This document shows, piece by piece, positions 9,184 through 18,711 of a DNA stretch of 64,000 bases. The stretch's first letter is position 1. Each line of letters begins with the position of its first letter. The notes under the pieces were generated by a model. The model searched no databases and was not told the origin of the DNA. It worked only from the letters and a program-made list of their open reading frames with translations. The DNA comes from Shewanella psychropiezotolerans (GTDB taxonomy: Bacteria > Pseudomonadota > Gammaproteobacteria > Enterobacterales > Shewanellaceae), in the NCBI RefSeq assembly GCF_007197555.1, contig NZ_CP041614.1:5820001-5884000 (forward strand). Direction: 5' to 3'. Both the position numbers and the translations under genes were made by a program.

Positions 9184-9319
9184 AGCAACAAAATCTAACG
9201 ATTAAATATATCTAACAAGTTATTTATTAATAGTATAGTACCTACAAGGTATCAATAACTTTCCTAGTACATAGGGAAAATTGGTTAACGGTGAGACTAG
9301 TCGTTACGCTTAGCCAATA

Positions 9320-10495
9320 TTAATTGTCTAAGCCAAAATTATTTTCATTAAGTCTACTACTTACCAATTCCTGCCAGTAATTAACACCCTTCATTAATAT
9401 ATTATCATTAAAGTCGTAGCCAGGGTTATGTAATGCGGTACCGCCACACTCACCTTGACCATTGCCGAGTAATATATAACAACCTTTGACTTCGCGAAGC
9501 ATAAAGGAGAAATCTTCACTTATGGTTAAAGGTTCGCAATTAGCATTCACGTTTTCGACACCAACAACTTTCTGGGCAGCATTAACAGCGTAGGTGGTTT
9601 GCTCTTTGCTATTAATTGTCGATAAGAAGCTATTATTAAAATGATACTCATAAGTCACATTTGCCGATATACACTGACCTGAAACAATACGCTCAATCGT
9701 GGCGTCAATCTTTGCTAAAGCCTCATCGGTAAAGCTGCGAGTATCTCCCTTAATCGTCACTTGTGTTGGGATCACATTTACCGTGCCATTGGTGGTGAAT
9801 TCAGTTACCGAAATTACCGCTGTTTCATTTACCGCACTCAAGTTACGGGAGACAATAGTCTGTAAAGCGGTAACTATACTCGCCCCGACCACTATGGGGT
9901 CTGTTCCCATATGGGGTAAAGCAGCATGACCACCAGTCCCTATGACATTAATTTCAAAACTACTCTCGCTTGCCATCAAGGAGCCGGGACGAGTGATGAA
10001 ATCGCCTTCCGGGACTCCTGGGAGGTTATGCATCGCATATACCTCATCAATCTTCCATTTGGTAAACAAGCCATCGGCTATCATGGCTTTAGCACCGACA
10101 CCATGCTCTTCTGCCGGTTGAAAAATGAAGTACACAGTGCCATCAAAATTACGTGTTGCAGCTAGCTCGTGTGCGGCCCCGAGTAACATCGCAGTGTGGC
10201 CATCATGGCCACATGCATGCATCAATCCAGTATGCTGTGACGCATGCTCAAAACAGTTTACTTCTTCAATACGAAGGGCATCCATATCGGCACGTAGTCC
10301 AATAGAGCGTTCACTGTCACCACATTTCAAAATGCCAACGAGACCGGTTTTACCTATATTACGATGCACTTCGATACCAAATTCTTCCAGTTTATTAGCC
10401 ACCATAGCTGACGTTAACACCTCTTCAAAACCAAACTCGGGGTGCTTATGGATATGGCGACGCCAGTTTACAACTTGCTCTTGTATAGTCATCAA
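9320..10495 (-). CDS. M20 family amidohydrolase (HipO-like)
   Basis: A 391-residue zinc amidohydrolase of peptidase family M20. Visible signatures: RRHIHKHPE at the start, ADMDAL, the metal motif HACGHDGHTA, QPAEE with the catalytic glutamate, a dimerisation lid (GTGGHAALPHMGTDPI), and SEDFS near the C-terminus. Relatives remove N-acyl groups from amino acids or hydrolyse small amides. It lies between the BCCT transporter and the porin, and in this context is the best candidate for releasing a free amino acid (perhaps 2,3-diaminopropionate) from an N-acylated form. The substrate is inference. Confidence 0.92.
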   Translation of the reverse strand: MMTIQEQVVNWRRHIHKHPEFGFEEVLTSAMVANKLEEFGIEVHRNIGKTGLVGILKCGDSERSIGLRADMDALRIEEVNCFEHASQHTGLMHACGHDGHTAMLLGAAHELAATRNFDGTVYFIFQPAEEHGVGAKAMIADGLFTKWKIDEVYAMHNLPGVPEGDFITRPGSLMASESSFEINVIGTGGHAALPHMGTDPIVVGASIVTALQTIVSRNLSAVNETAVISVTEFTTNGTVNVIPTQVTIKGDTRSFTDEALAKIDATIERIVSGQCISANVTYEYHFNNSFLSTINSKEQTTYAVNAAQKVVGVENVNANCEPLTISEDFSFMLREVKGCYILLGNGQGECGGTALHNPGYDFNDNILMKGVNYWQELVSSRLNENNFGLDN

Positions 10496-10564
10496 AAATC
10501 TCTGCTTTATGTATTTATTTCCCCCATGTCAATTCAACAAGAGGGCATATTATTCTACTTAGGC

Positions 10565-12151
10565 TTAACTGGCTTTTTCAGCTTGAGCTGCCGCATCAAC
10601 TACAGGGCTGGATTGCTGACTAGGCTCTACTTCAATCTGGTCTTCAGAAAACTCAGCTCTGAACATCTTGAAAGTGCTAACTATGCATAAAAACAACACG
10701 AACATCAGGGGCAGCGCGAAGATCAAACTGATACTTTGTAATAGATCTATGCCCGTTTTACTTCCCATCATTAAAGTCAGTGCCATAGCAGCTTGTGCAA
10801 TAACCCAGATGATTTTCATTTTATTACTTGGATTATCAGTGCCATCTTCACACATGCTACTCAGCGTATATGTGGAGCTATTCAGTGAGGTGATGAAACA
10901 AGTAAACAAAGCAATGACAACACCAATAGAGATGACGGTTCCCATAGGGAATCCTTCCAGCACAATAAATGTTGCCGCTTTTGAGGAGGCTGCAGCGGCC
11001 GCAAGCACTTCAGGTTCTGATTGAATTCCTATGGTGCCAAAGAAAGCCACCCAGATAAAAATTCCAATACAAGGGATAAGCATTGAACCTAAGATAAACT
11101 CCCTCACAGTTCGTCCTTTCGAAACCCGAGCAATAAATGGTCCTACAAAGGGGGCCCATGCAATAGCCCATGCATAATAGTAAATTGGCCAACCTCTGAT
11201 CCACGATGCTTCCTCTTCGGCGGCGAATGTAGGTAACATCAAACTATCTTGGAAGAAATCATTTAAGTAGTTACCTATTGTGTCAAAATAAACATTAATC
11301 ATAGTGGTTGTTGGACCAACAACTGCAACCAAAATAATTAATCCAATCAATAAATAAGCATTGCAATCGGATAGTATTTTTATCCCCTTTTCCAGTCCAG
11401 TTGTCGTACAAGCTATGGTAATAACGACAATTACCCCGACCAAGATGAATGTGAGCCAAGCCGAATCAGGCGTGCCAAATAGGTAAGAAAAACTCACACT
11501 TAAAGAAAGCCCACTCTGACCTAGGGAAGTGGATATTCCGGCGATGGCACCAAACACACAAACAATATTGATGATCTTGCCTAAAGTGCCATTGGCTTTA
11601 TCTCTGCCCCATGGAATTAATATATTACTGATAAGGCCATTTTCATTTTTACGGTACATTAAATAGCCGAGTACTAAACCGACTACGGAAAATGCAGCCC
11701 ACGCCTGGATACCTTGGTGAATAAAACTTTGTTTCATTGCAAACTCAGCGGCGGCTGCTGTCTGGGGAGTAATACCTGTAGTCGATAATGGGTTCATATA
11801 GTGATACACAGGCTCTGCGACCCCCCAATACAACATCACAGTCCCCATTCCGGCAGAAAACAACATGCCTATCCATGAGAAGGTACTGAATTCAGGTTGC
11901 GCATCATCCGGTCCAAACTTAATGCTGCCGTATTTACTAAATGCAAAATAAAACATCACCATGACGTATGTGAAGGAGCCGGCCATGTATATCCAACCAA
12001 ACGTATCCGTCAAATAGTTCATGGTACCAATACCTACGGTATATAATTGATCCGGAAATATAATTCCAGACATTACAATTAAGCCGATAAAGCTCATCGT
12101 ACTTATAAATAACATTCGTCCTTGAGTCATACTTTCTTTATTGGTAATCAT
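10565..12151 (-). CDS. BCCT family transporter
   Basis: A 528-residue betaine/carnitine/choline-type secondary transporter with about 12 hydrophobic segments. Family motifs: GMGTVMLYWGVAEPVYHY (helix 3-4 region) and YYYAWAIAWAPFVG followed by RVSKGRTVREFI (helix 8). In BetP the equivalent helix reads WAWWISW; here the second of the paired tryptophans is alanine, so the aromatic cage for trimethylammonium substrates is incomplete. The ATG at 12151 (MITNKES) has GGGAGAG 5 bases upstream; an earlier in-frame ATG at 12199 overlaps the M24 gene and has no such site. It is probably cotranscribed with the M24 gene and carries the pathway substrate. Confidence 0.93.
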   Translation of the reverse strand: MITNKESMTQGRMLFISTMSFIGLIVMSGIIFPDQLYTVGIGTMNYLTDTFGWIYMAGSFTYVMVMFYFAFSKYGSIKFGPDDAQPEFSTFSWIGMLFSAGMGTVMLYWGVAEPVYHYMNPLSTTGITPQTAAAAEFAMKQSFIHQGIQAWAAFSVVGLVLGYLMYRKNENGLISNILIPWGRDKANGTLGKIINIVCVFGAIAGISTSLGQSGLSLSVSFSYLFGTPDSAWLTFILVGVIVVITIACTTTGLEKGIKILSDCNAYLLIGLIILVAVVGPTTTMINVYFDTIGNYLNDFFQDSLMLPTFAAEEEASWIRGWPIYYYAWAIAWAPFVGPFIARVSKGRTVREFILGSMLIPCIGIFIWVAFFGTIGIQSEPEVLAAAAASSKAATFIVLEGFPMGTVISIGVVIALFTCFITSLNSSTYTLSSMCEDGTDNPSNKMKIIWVIAQAAMALTLMMGSKTGIDLLQSISLIFALPLMFVLFLCIVSTFKMFRAEFSEDQIEVEPSQQSSPVVDAAAQAEKAS

Positions 12152-12167
12152 AAAGCTCTCCCGTAAT

Positions 12168-13333
12168 TTATTTAATGATGACAAGTTCTGGTTCAGCACG
12201 CTGACTTAGCCATTCGGCACCGTCTTCTGTAATCACTATGTTTTCTTCATGAACCATAGATTTACCTTGCGCATAAACCATGCCCGGTTCCAACGTCATC
12301 ACCATGCCGGGTTTCAGAACGGTATTATCGGAAGCGGTATTAGATGGACGTTCGGTTAACTCCATTCCCAGGCCATGCCCTAGTCGGCCAACATCATTAC
12401 CTAAGGCACCATTAGCCTCTAACACCCCCACATCGCCAGATAGATGTCCGTTGTTGTAGCCCCCGGACGAGCAGCTTCAAAGCCTTTGCTTGTGGCTTCA
12501 TAAGTCGCACGATATGCCGCCTTGGTTTGTTCGCTCGCATAACCAAACGCCCAATTTCTGTCGAAATCAGAGAAGTAGCCATCACGCACGGCTCCGGTAT
12601 CTATGATCAAAACATCACCCTCCTCGATAACCCGATCTGTCGGGCCCATGATGATGCTGTCATAGCCATCAGGACCAGAACCCGCAATAATATAGGGGCA
12701 CTCATCGGCACCTTCGTGAAGCATATCAATGCGAAACTGTTTACAGATCTCACGCTCATTCATACCAACACGGGCATAGCGAGGGATCTTGTCGAAGCCA
12801 AGATTAGTGATACGGCAAATTTCACGGGTTTTAGCAATTTCAGCCTGAGACTTAATTTGGCGCAGTTCATGTACAAGTAGCGACACATCCACAAATTCTT
12901 TTTTCACTAAAGACTGGAGCTCAAGATAGTTATTCACTGGCATGCGAAGGTGTGACTCTATGCCTAATGTGGCCCCAACACGACCATAACGGCTTGGCAG
13001 TGAAGTCAGGGTATCGGCAAGCAAACTAATCCCATCATCTTGGGGTTGTGGAGAAGGCCAGGTAATGATGCTCTCAATCCAGGTAGATCTCATACCACTG
13101 GCACCTATTTCTGGAATGACCGCGATAGGCTTACCCTCTAACGGCACAATGACAAACCATGGTCGAGTCGGACTGTGCCAAAACTGAGTATGGAACCCAG
13201 TAAAGTAACGGACATTTGGCTCAGTTGTAAAAATCATCGCATCTAACTTATTCTCATGCATGATTCTTTGAGCCCGTTTGGCTCTATTTTCAAATTCGGA
13301 TAGTTCAAAACCACGCTGTAAATAATTAGCCAT
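12168..13333 (-). CDS. M24 family hydrolase (Xaa-Pro peptidase/ectoine-hydrolase type), frameshifted
   Basis: Creatinase/aminopeptidase-fold enzyme split in two frames. The first frame (MANYLQRGFELSEFENR...) ends at AMWGC near 12419; the second resumes at GVLEANGALGNDVGRLGHGLGM. One added G in the coding-strand G5 run (C5 at 12425-12429) would restore AMWGVLEANG. Across the join all five family metal ligands are present: the Asp pair in IDTGAVRDGYFSDFD, His in GHGLGMELTE, Glu in TLEPGM, and Glu in HEENIVITEDG. Family members include Xaa-Pro peptidases, creatinase and the ring-opening ectoine hydrolases DoeA/EutD. It is first in the minus-strand operon with BCCT and M20 genes, next to a diaminopropionate lyase, which favours a small-molecule amide or amidine substrate. 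Confidence 0.85.
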
Positions 13334-13667
13334 GTTAAACCTCTTTATTATTGTTATTAGCTATGAGTCAACAAGACTATTGTTAACCTTATTTACACAA
13401 TTACACTGAACACAAATATATTTAAAGTTAACTTTTGTAACCGCAACATTTCAGTTAACTTTATTCAACTGAAAAGAAAACAGAATAAAACCCATTAATC
13501 TTATTTATCACAAGCTTAACATTTGACGTTACCTTGCGGTTACATTCAAGACTGGAGTGTAGATTAAAATAACAGTACATTAGTTACATAAAGTTAATTT
13601 AATATCGAGGAGTGATAAGCTTGATTATCAAAGTAACATTATATTCTGTTCACGATAGTGACCTAGA
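13334..13667. promoter_or_regulatory. Divergent control region of the catabolic cluster
   Basis: An AT-rich 334-base region between the M24 and regulator genes with unusually dense repeats. AGTTAACTTT occurs at 13426-13435 and 13453-13462. TTTCAGTT/AACTGAAA forms an inverted repeat at 13449-13474. TGTAACCGCAA at 13436-13446 recurs inverted as TTGCGGTTACA at 13534-13544. These are likely operators for the adjacent YheO/DauR-like regulator or RNA polymerase sites of the two divergent units. Confidence 0.6.
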
Positions 13668-14345
13668 ATGAGCCCGGTCATATATAGATCTTTTATCGCC
13701 GAATATACCAATGAAGACAGAGAGTTTTTAAACTCCTATTTTAGATTAGCCGAAACAATTGCTGATTTCATAGGCCCTCATTGCGAAGTGGTCATTCACT
13801 CTTTTGAGAGTTTAGAAAAATCAGTGGTAAAAATAGTTAACGGCCACCATACAGGGCGTAAAGTGGGCTCCCCCATCACAGATGTGGGTTTGAAAATGCT
13901 GCGTGAATTTGAACAAAGCGGAGAAGTCACTCCTAAATGCTATTTCACCAACAGCAAAGATGGCGATCAATTAAAATCAACAACCTGTGTATTAGCAGGA
14001 AAGAATAATAAGCCGGTTGGATTATTCTGTATCAATATGAACTTGTCACATCCTTTTCCTGAAATTATTAAAACATTAATGCCGGATGTAGCGACTAGGA
14101 CTGGGATAGTCAGTGAAAACTTTAGTTCAAATGCAACGGATGTAATTGAGCAAGCCCTGAAACATGCGATACAAAAAATTGAAAATGATCAGTCAGTGAA
14201 CCTTAAAAGCAAGAACAAGCAAATTACCAAGGTACTGCTTGAGAATGGCCTGTTTGAATTAAAAGATGCGACGGCTATGGTAGCCAATCGTTTAGGGATA
14301 ACTCGCCACGCTATATATAAATACATTCGCGAGTTCAAATCATAA
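13668..14345 (+). CDS. YheO/DauR-like helix-turn-helix regulator
   Basis: A 225-residue transcriptional regulator. The N-terminal two thirds matches the YheO-like PAS domain ([39 protein letters not shown]), and the C-terminal helix-turn-helix (about residues 185-222) ends [14 protein letters not shown]. DauR of Pseudomonas, of this family, represses D-arginine catabolism genes. Here it is divergent from the transporter/hydrolase operon and leads the RidA/ammonia-lyase operon, so it probably senses the pathway's amino acid or an intermediate and controls both units through the repeats at 13426-13544. Confidence 0.9.
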   Translation: MSPVIYRSFIAEYTNEDREFLNSYFRLAETIADFIGPHCEVVIHSFESLEKSVVKIVNGHHTGRKVGSPITDVGLKMLREFEQSGEVTPKCYFTNSKDGDQLKSTTCVLAGKNNKPVGLFCINMNLSHPFPEIIKTLMPDVATRTGIVSENFSSNATDVIEQALKHAIQKIENDQSVNLKSKNKQITKVLLENGLFELKDATAMVANRLGITRHAIYKYIREFKS

Positions 14346-14368
14346 CCATTGAAAATAAGAGATACACC

Positions 14369-14752
14369 ATGAAAAAAACAATCCACACTGAACTAGCCCC
14401 TGCTGCAATTGGCCCTTACTCACAAGGTTCAGCATTCAAAGAGCTGGTATTTACATCTGGACAGCTGCCCCTCGATCCCAAAACAATGGCCTTTGTTGAA
14501 GGCGGTATCAAAGAGCAAGCAAGCCAGTCTTTGGCAAACTTAAAAGCCGTACTGGAAGAGAGCGGGGCATCATTATGCTCGGTTTTAAAAACAACATGTT
14601 TTCTATCTGATATGGAAAACTTTGCGGAATTTAACGAAGTTTACACCGAAGTTTTTGGCACCGAAGCTGCACCAGCACGCTCTTGTGTTGAAGCCGCCCG
14701 TTTACCTAAAGATGCACTGGTAGAAGTTGAAGCCATCGCTTTTATCAAGTAA
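14369..14752 (+). CDS. ridA: RidA, 2-iminobutanoate/2-iminopropanoate deaminase
   Basis: A 127-residue archetypal RidA. Diagnostic motifs: [11 protein letters not shown] at the start, [19 protein letters not shown], and [21 protein letters not shown] with the conserved catalytic arginine and terminal glutamate. It hydrolyses reactive enamine/imine intermediates such as 2-aminoacrylate to the keto acid and ammonia. The next gene encodes a PLP lyase that makes 2-aminoacrylate, so its placement 60 bases upstream is functionally coherent. The ATG at 14369 follows AGAGA. Confidence 0.95.
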   Translation: MKKTIHTELAPAAIGPYSQGSAFKELVFTSGQLPLDPKTMAFVEGGIKEQASQSLANLKAVLEESGASLCSVLKTTCFLSDMENFAEFNEVYTEVFGTEAAPARSCVEAARLPKDALVEVEAIAFIK

Positions 14753-14812
14753 TAAACGGCGTACAAGGCCATGATAAATGGCCTCTATTCTTATTTTTTA
14801 GAAGTGATAATT

Positions 14813-16009
14813 ATGATTAACATCTCTGAAAACCGTTTCTACAACGGTAAAACCAGCCCTCTTTTTAATAAAGATATTGCCCAGCAAGCCCGACAATTTC
14901 ACAGTAAAATTGCAGGCTATGCACCGACCCCTTTAATCTCGTTACCCCAGCTAGCTAAACAACTGGACGTAAAAGCTATTTTAGTTAAAGATGAATCCCA
15001 TCGATTTGGGCTCAATGCTTTTAAAGTACTGGGTGGCTCTTATGCCCTTGGCCGTGTATTGGCCAATCATCTGAGTGTGGACATTTCAGCTATCGATTTA
15101 AAAACGGTGTCATCTAAGCTAGATAAACCTATGGTATTTACTACTGCAACTGCGGGTAACCATGGAACGGGCGTCGCTTGGGCTGCACGAGAAATGGGCC
15201 AAAAAGCCGTAGTTTATATGCCAAAAGGTGCAGCACAAGCCAATGTTGATCGCATCAAGGCGTTGGGAGCCGAGTGTATTGTTACCGATGTCAATTATGA
15301 TGATACCGTCCGTTTCGCAAGCCGCACAGCAGATGAAAATGGCTGGATGTTAATTCAAGATACCGCCTGGGATGGCTATGAACAAATTCCAACCTGGATA
15401 TCTCAAGGTTACATGACCATGGCAGATGAGGCGCTGGAACAAGCAGCTGCTATGCCTCAGGGAGTGCCGACTCACGTTATGCTTCAGGCAGGTGTGGGTG
15501 CTATGGCCGGTGGAGTATTAGGTTACTTGTGCGATAAATTGGGGCCCGATAACTTTAAGACTATTATTTCTGAACCAGCCGCCGCAGACTGTATCTATCG
15601 CTCTGGCACCAGTAAAAACGGTGATATCACTTGTGTTAGCGGTGATTTAAACTCGATCATGGGAGGACTGGCCTGTGGTGAACCTAACCCGGTGACCTGG
15701 CCGATACTACGCGATTGCAGCGACCTTTTTGCTTCCGTTTCAGATAATGTCTCCGCAACTGGTATGCGTATCTTAGGTAACCCTCTTAAAGATGACACAG
15801 CAATAATAAGTGGTGAGTCTGGGGCTATTAATATGGGACTGCTGTATTTATTAGCCACACAAGCCGCAGAAATTCACTCTATTGCTACATCTGTTGATCT
15901 TAATCAGGATTCTGTGGTGATGATTTTTAGCACCGAAGGAAATACCAACCCCGAACGTTACCGTAAAATAGTCTGGGAAGGCATGTTGGCCGTTGACGGT
16001 CCAGCATAA
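14813..16009 (+). CDS. dpaL: Diaminopropionate ammonia-lyase
   Basis: A 398-residue PLP-dependent fold-type II enzyme, the length of E. coli YgeX/DpaL. Signatures: RFGLNAFKVLGGSYALG with the Schiff-base lysine, TAGNHGTGVAWAAREMG phosphate/substrate loop, QAGVGAMAGGVLGY glycine-rich phosphate loop, and FSTEGNT near the end. It converts 2,3-diaminopropionate to pyruvate and two ammonia through 2-aminoacrylate, which the upstream RidA can clear. The ATG at 14813 (MINISENRF) is preferred over 14771, which adds 14 residues with no counterpart. E. coli ygeX is likewise next to an M20 peptidase gene (ygeY), as seen on the other strand here. Confidence 0.93.
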   Translation: MINISENRFYNGKTSPLFNKDIAQQARQFHSKIAGYAPTPLISLPQLAKQLDVKAILVKDESHRFGLNAFKVLGGSYALGRVLANHLSVDISAIDLKTVSSKLDKPMVFTTATAGNHGTGVAWAAREMGQKAVVYMPKGAAQANVDRIKALGAECIVTDVNYDDTVRFASRTADENGWMLIQDTAWDGYEQIPTWISQGYMTMADEALEQAAAMPQGVPTHVMLQAGVGAMAGGVLGYLCDKLGPDNFKTIISEPAAADCIYRSGTSKNGDITCVSGDLNSIMGGLACGEPNPVTWPILRDCSDLFASVSDNVSATGMRILGNPLKDDTAIISGESGAINMGLLYLLATQAAEIHSIATSVDLNQDSVVMIFSTEGNTNPERYRKIVWEGMLAVDGPA

Positions 16010-16445
16010 AAATATCCCTTCAGGCTCATAACCCTGGAGGGATAGCTATATCTCGACATAACAGCACTCTGTCGAGATACATCTTATACCTTGGCCCCTT
16101 ACTCTGCGTACAACAACCAATCTAATAACCAATCTAATAACCAATCTTTAATCAAGTCTGATGACAAACTATCAATAATTATCTCGTTTTACTCAGTGAA
16201 ATCAAAAAATATGGTCTCATCATTGATTTTTTATTATTGTTATTTTTGTTAATACTCTGGCTCTGGCTGAAACAAAAAATTTCAGCCCCGCTAAGCACCT
16301 AGTTAGTGCTGACGATACTTTACCTTAGATGCTTCGAGTAGAAACTTACGAGCAGGAAAGAGTGAATTTAACTCCCTGCAAAAACAATAAGCACTTAATA
16401 TAACAAGTAAAAATATGCCATATAGGCGTATAAAGAGGGTTTGAG
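16010..16445. other. Intergenic region with hairpins and a 12-mer repeat
   Basis: Two stems follow dpaL: 16014-16043 (ATCCCTTCAGG against CCTGGAGGGAT, one mismatch) and 16049-16079 (TATCTCGACA/TGTCGAGATA, perfect). Neither has a T tract; the first pair probably ends the operon. The 12-mer AACCAATCTAAT is repeated about 2.7 times at 16115-16147. The rest is AT-rich leader of the next gene, with no gene seen. Confidence 0.55.
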
Positions 16446-17198
16446 ATGAACAAGACATGGCTTTATTTAGCAATGCTAGCGGCACCACAAGCGGTAGCCG
16501 GAGACTTAATACACTGGTGGGATGCAAGTGTGACCGCTCTATATGGTGAGGAGTACGACCTTGCTCCTTCCGATAAACTCACCACCTTTACTTTCGAGAC
16601 TGCCGGCGGCTGGAAATATGGTGATTGGTTCGCATTTCAGGATGTGACTCACTTCAATGGCTCAAATGTCGACAAAACCAGTACCACCTATGGTGAGATT
16701 TCCACACGCTTAAGCGCGGGGAAAATCTTAGGCCAAGAGATTGGCTTCGGCCCGATAACAGATCTATCATTGGCCATGACTTTCGAAGAGGGTGAAGGAC
16801 CGGTAAAGAGCTTCTTATACGGTCTGGGCATGGATATAAAAATCCCTTACTTCACCTACTTTACCCTTAACACCTATCGTCGCCATGCTATCAGCAGTGG
16901 CAACATCAGCGACGGCTGGCAAGTAACCCCCGCATTTAGAATGGATTTTCCCGTGGGTAATTCCACTATCGTTTTCGATGGATATATCGATTGGGTATTC
17001 GCAACAGACAACCAAGGTTATGAAGAGAACTTCCACTTCAATCCTCAGTTAAAATACGATCTCGGTGCCGTTATCTTCGGCGAGCATAAGAAAAATAAAC
17101 TATTTGTGGGTATCGAATATGACTACTGGCAGAACAAATATGGTGTTGACGGCATAGATCAGAACACCTACTCGGTGATCGCCAAATACCATTTCTAA
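16446..17198 (+). CDS. Tsx/OmpK-like nucleoside channel outer membrane protein
   Basis: A 250-residue beta barrel of the Tsx/OmpK family. A signal peptide ends at about residue 18 (QAVAGD), followed by the family opening LIHWWDASVTALYGEEYDL, repeated aromatic beta strands, and a terminal FHF-type end (VIAKYHF). Tsx forms a narrow nucleoside-specific pore. The convergent neighbour is uridine phosphorylase, which supports a role in nucleoside uptake. It stands alone and shares the terminator at 17211 with that gene. Confidence 0.9.
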   Translation: MNKTWLYLAMLAAPQAVAGDLIHWWDASVTALYGEEYDLAPSDKLTTFTFETAGGWKYGDWFAFQDVTHFNGSNVDKTSTTYGEISTRLSAGKILGQEIGFGPITDLSLAMTFEEGEGPVKSFLYGLGMDIKIPYFTYFTLNTYRRHAISSGNISDGWQVTPAFRMDFPVGNSTIVFDGYIDWVFATDNQGYEENFHFNPQLKYDLGAVIFGEHKKNKLFVGIEYDYWQNKYGVDGIDQNTYSVIAKYHF

Positions 17199-17210
17199 TC
17201 CATAATAACG

Positions 17211-17237
17211 AAGAAGGCGCCTGAGGCGCCTTCTTTA
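17211..17237. terminator. Bidirectional terminator
   Basis: Perfect 11-base stem AAGAAGGCGCC/GGCGCCTTCTT with a TGA loop, followed by TTAT on the plus strand and TTCGTT on the other. It separates the convergent nucleoside channel and udp genes. Confidence 0.9.
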
Positions 17238-17275
17238 TATCTGTATTACTGGCTAACTAGCTCTAACTCATGCTA

Positions 17276-18034
17276 TTAAGCCAGTAACTTCTTCGCCGCG
17301 GCAACAACGATCGAGATGGCGCTCACCTCAGTTTTTTTCATCATAGCTTCATCAGGGATCTCCTGCTGAGTACGATTCACGATAACACCCGCAACACAGG
17401 CCGCACGCCAACCTTGAGAAGCACACATGGTAAATAGCGTCGATGATTCCATTTCATAGTTCAACACGCCCAAGTCCTGCCACTCTTGCATCGAGCCTTT
17501 GAATTGACGTGTCACTCGGCCTGAAACTGTATCGTAACGCTCTTGACCTGGGTAGAAGGTATCTGAGGATGCGGTAATACCGATATGTGGCTCAAGACCA
17601 GCTTCGCGACATGCAGCTACCATAGCGGTAGTACACTCAAAGTTAGCTACGGCAGGGTACTCCATAGGAGCGAAGTGCAAGCTTGCACCATCCAAACGTA
17701 CCGATGCTTGTGTCACAATCACATCACCAACATTAACTTGAGGTTGAATTGCACCCGTAGTGCCGACGCGTAAGAAGGTCGTCACCCCCAGTTGAGCCAA
17801 CTCTTCAACGGCAATAGACGTCGATGGACCACCGATACCCGTAGAGCAGATAACCACAGCTTTGCCGTCTATGTATGCCAGGTAACTGGTATATTCACGA
17901 TGGCTGGCTAGAAATGTCGCCCCTTCCATCAATTCGGCGATGCGCTTTACCCGCTCAGGATCCCCTGGCACTATCGCCAAGCTTGCTCCATCTAACATTT
18001 TTTTAGTCAAGCCTAAATGAAATACATCAGACAT
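17276..18034 (-). CDS. udp: Uridine phosphorylase
   Basis: A 252-residue enzyme that cleaves uridine with phosphate to uracil and ribose 1-phosphate. NP-I family motifs: [11 protein letters not shown] start, [12 protein letters not shown] (phosphate loop), [25 protein letters not shown], and [10 protein letters not shown] binding the ribose. The ATG at 18034 (MSDVFHLG) has AAAGGGG 9 bases upstream; the in-frame ATG at 18052 is rejected. It is paired with a convergent Tsx-like channel. In enterics udp is CRP/CytR controlled; I see no clear full operator here. Confidence 0.97.
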   Translation of the reverse strand: MSDVFHLGLTKKMLDGASLAIVPGDPERVKRIAELMEGATFLASHREYTSYLAYIDGKAVVICSTGIGGPSTSIAVEELAQLGVTTFLRVGTTGAIQPQVNVGDVIVTQASVRLDGASLHFAPMEYPAVANFECTTAMVAACREAGLEPHIGITASSDTFYPGQERYDTVSGRVTRQFKGSMQEWQDLGVLNYEMESSTLFTMCASQGWRAACVAGVIVNRTQQEIPDEAMMKKTEVSAISIVVAAAKKLLA

Positions 18035-18361
18035 TGTGAAAACCCCTTTCAATTTTGATTATAAAATTCTTCTAATTTCGACTTTAACCTAGTATCGAAG
18101 CAGATAAGGTTAACTCGATCACACTTTTTCTGGCAACAGGTAAATATTTTGATGTAATCCAGTTACGAAAACAATTCTTTGGTCTATCGAGTCTAATTAG
18201 CATAGATGCCCATAAAACTCAGTAATATAGGCACTCCCATAGGGCCAGCCAGTTCAAATTAATTAATGTTAGCCTAGTTGACGCAGATCACATTCATCGG
18301 TAAAAAACTGAGCTAATTTAAACTTAAACCAGAAGAAAAAACAGCAGGAGGGATACAAACT
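18035..18361. promoter_or_regulatory. Divergent udp/ydcH-like promoter region with FNR/CRP-like site
   Basis: TTGACGCAGATCAC (about 18279-18292) fits the FNR/EtrA pattern TTGAT-N4-ATCAA with one mismatch per half, and is also half of a CRP site (TCACA). It is about 70 bases upstream of the ydcH-like gene. The rest is AT rich, with no gene. Confidence 0.4.
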
Positions 18362-18574
18362 ATGTTTCCGGAATACAGAGAACTAATCACTCAACTTAAG
18401 AGTGATGACGCCCACTTTCTAAAGGCTTTTAACAAGCATAATGCGCTAGATCATCAGATTAAGGAGCTTGAGCAGCACAGCGCCAGCGATTCAAATAGTC
18501 AGATCCATGAATTGAAAAAAAGAAAACTGCATCTGAAAGAAGAGATATTTTCGATCCTGAAAAAAGCCGGATAA
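18362..18574 (+). CDS. YdcH family (DUF465) small protein
   Basis: A 70-residue protein with the DUF465/YdcH layout: FPEYRELITQLKSDDAHF, then HNALDHQIKELE, and KKRKLHLKEEI forming a helical hairpin. GGAGG lies 10 bases before the ATG at 18362. Family function is unknown. It has its own hairpin terminator at 18606. Confidence 0.92.
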   Translation: MFPEYRELITQLKSDDAHFLKAFNKHNALDHQIKELEQHSASDSNSQIHELKKRKLHLKEEIFSILKKAG

Positions 18575-18605
18575 TGTAGAACGCTTGCCGTGACTCGTCA
18601 CTAAA

Positions 18606-18626
18606 AATGGGCGCTAAGCGCCCATT
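18606..18626. terminator. Hairpin terminator
   Basis: Perfect 9-base stem AATGGGCGC/GCGCCCATT with a TAA loop, T-rich after it. It ends the ydcH-like gene. Confidence 0.75.
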
Positions 18627-18711
18627 CAATTTATCGTCGTTTTTACCCCGCACTCATAAAATACCAATCGGTATAAGCACTAAAACGGCCACAACAAAAA
18701 TACTGCTTAGG

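Noticed and set aside
16115..16147. Short direct repeats resembling a CRISPR remnant
   Set aside because: Units of 12 bases without spacers, no palindromic repeat and no cas genes; a simple tandem repeat.
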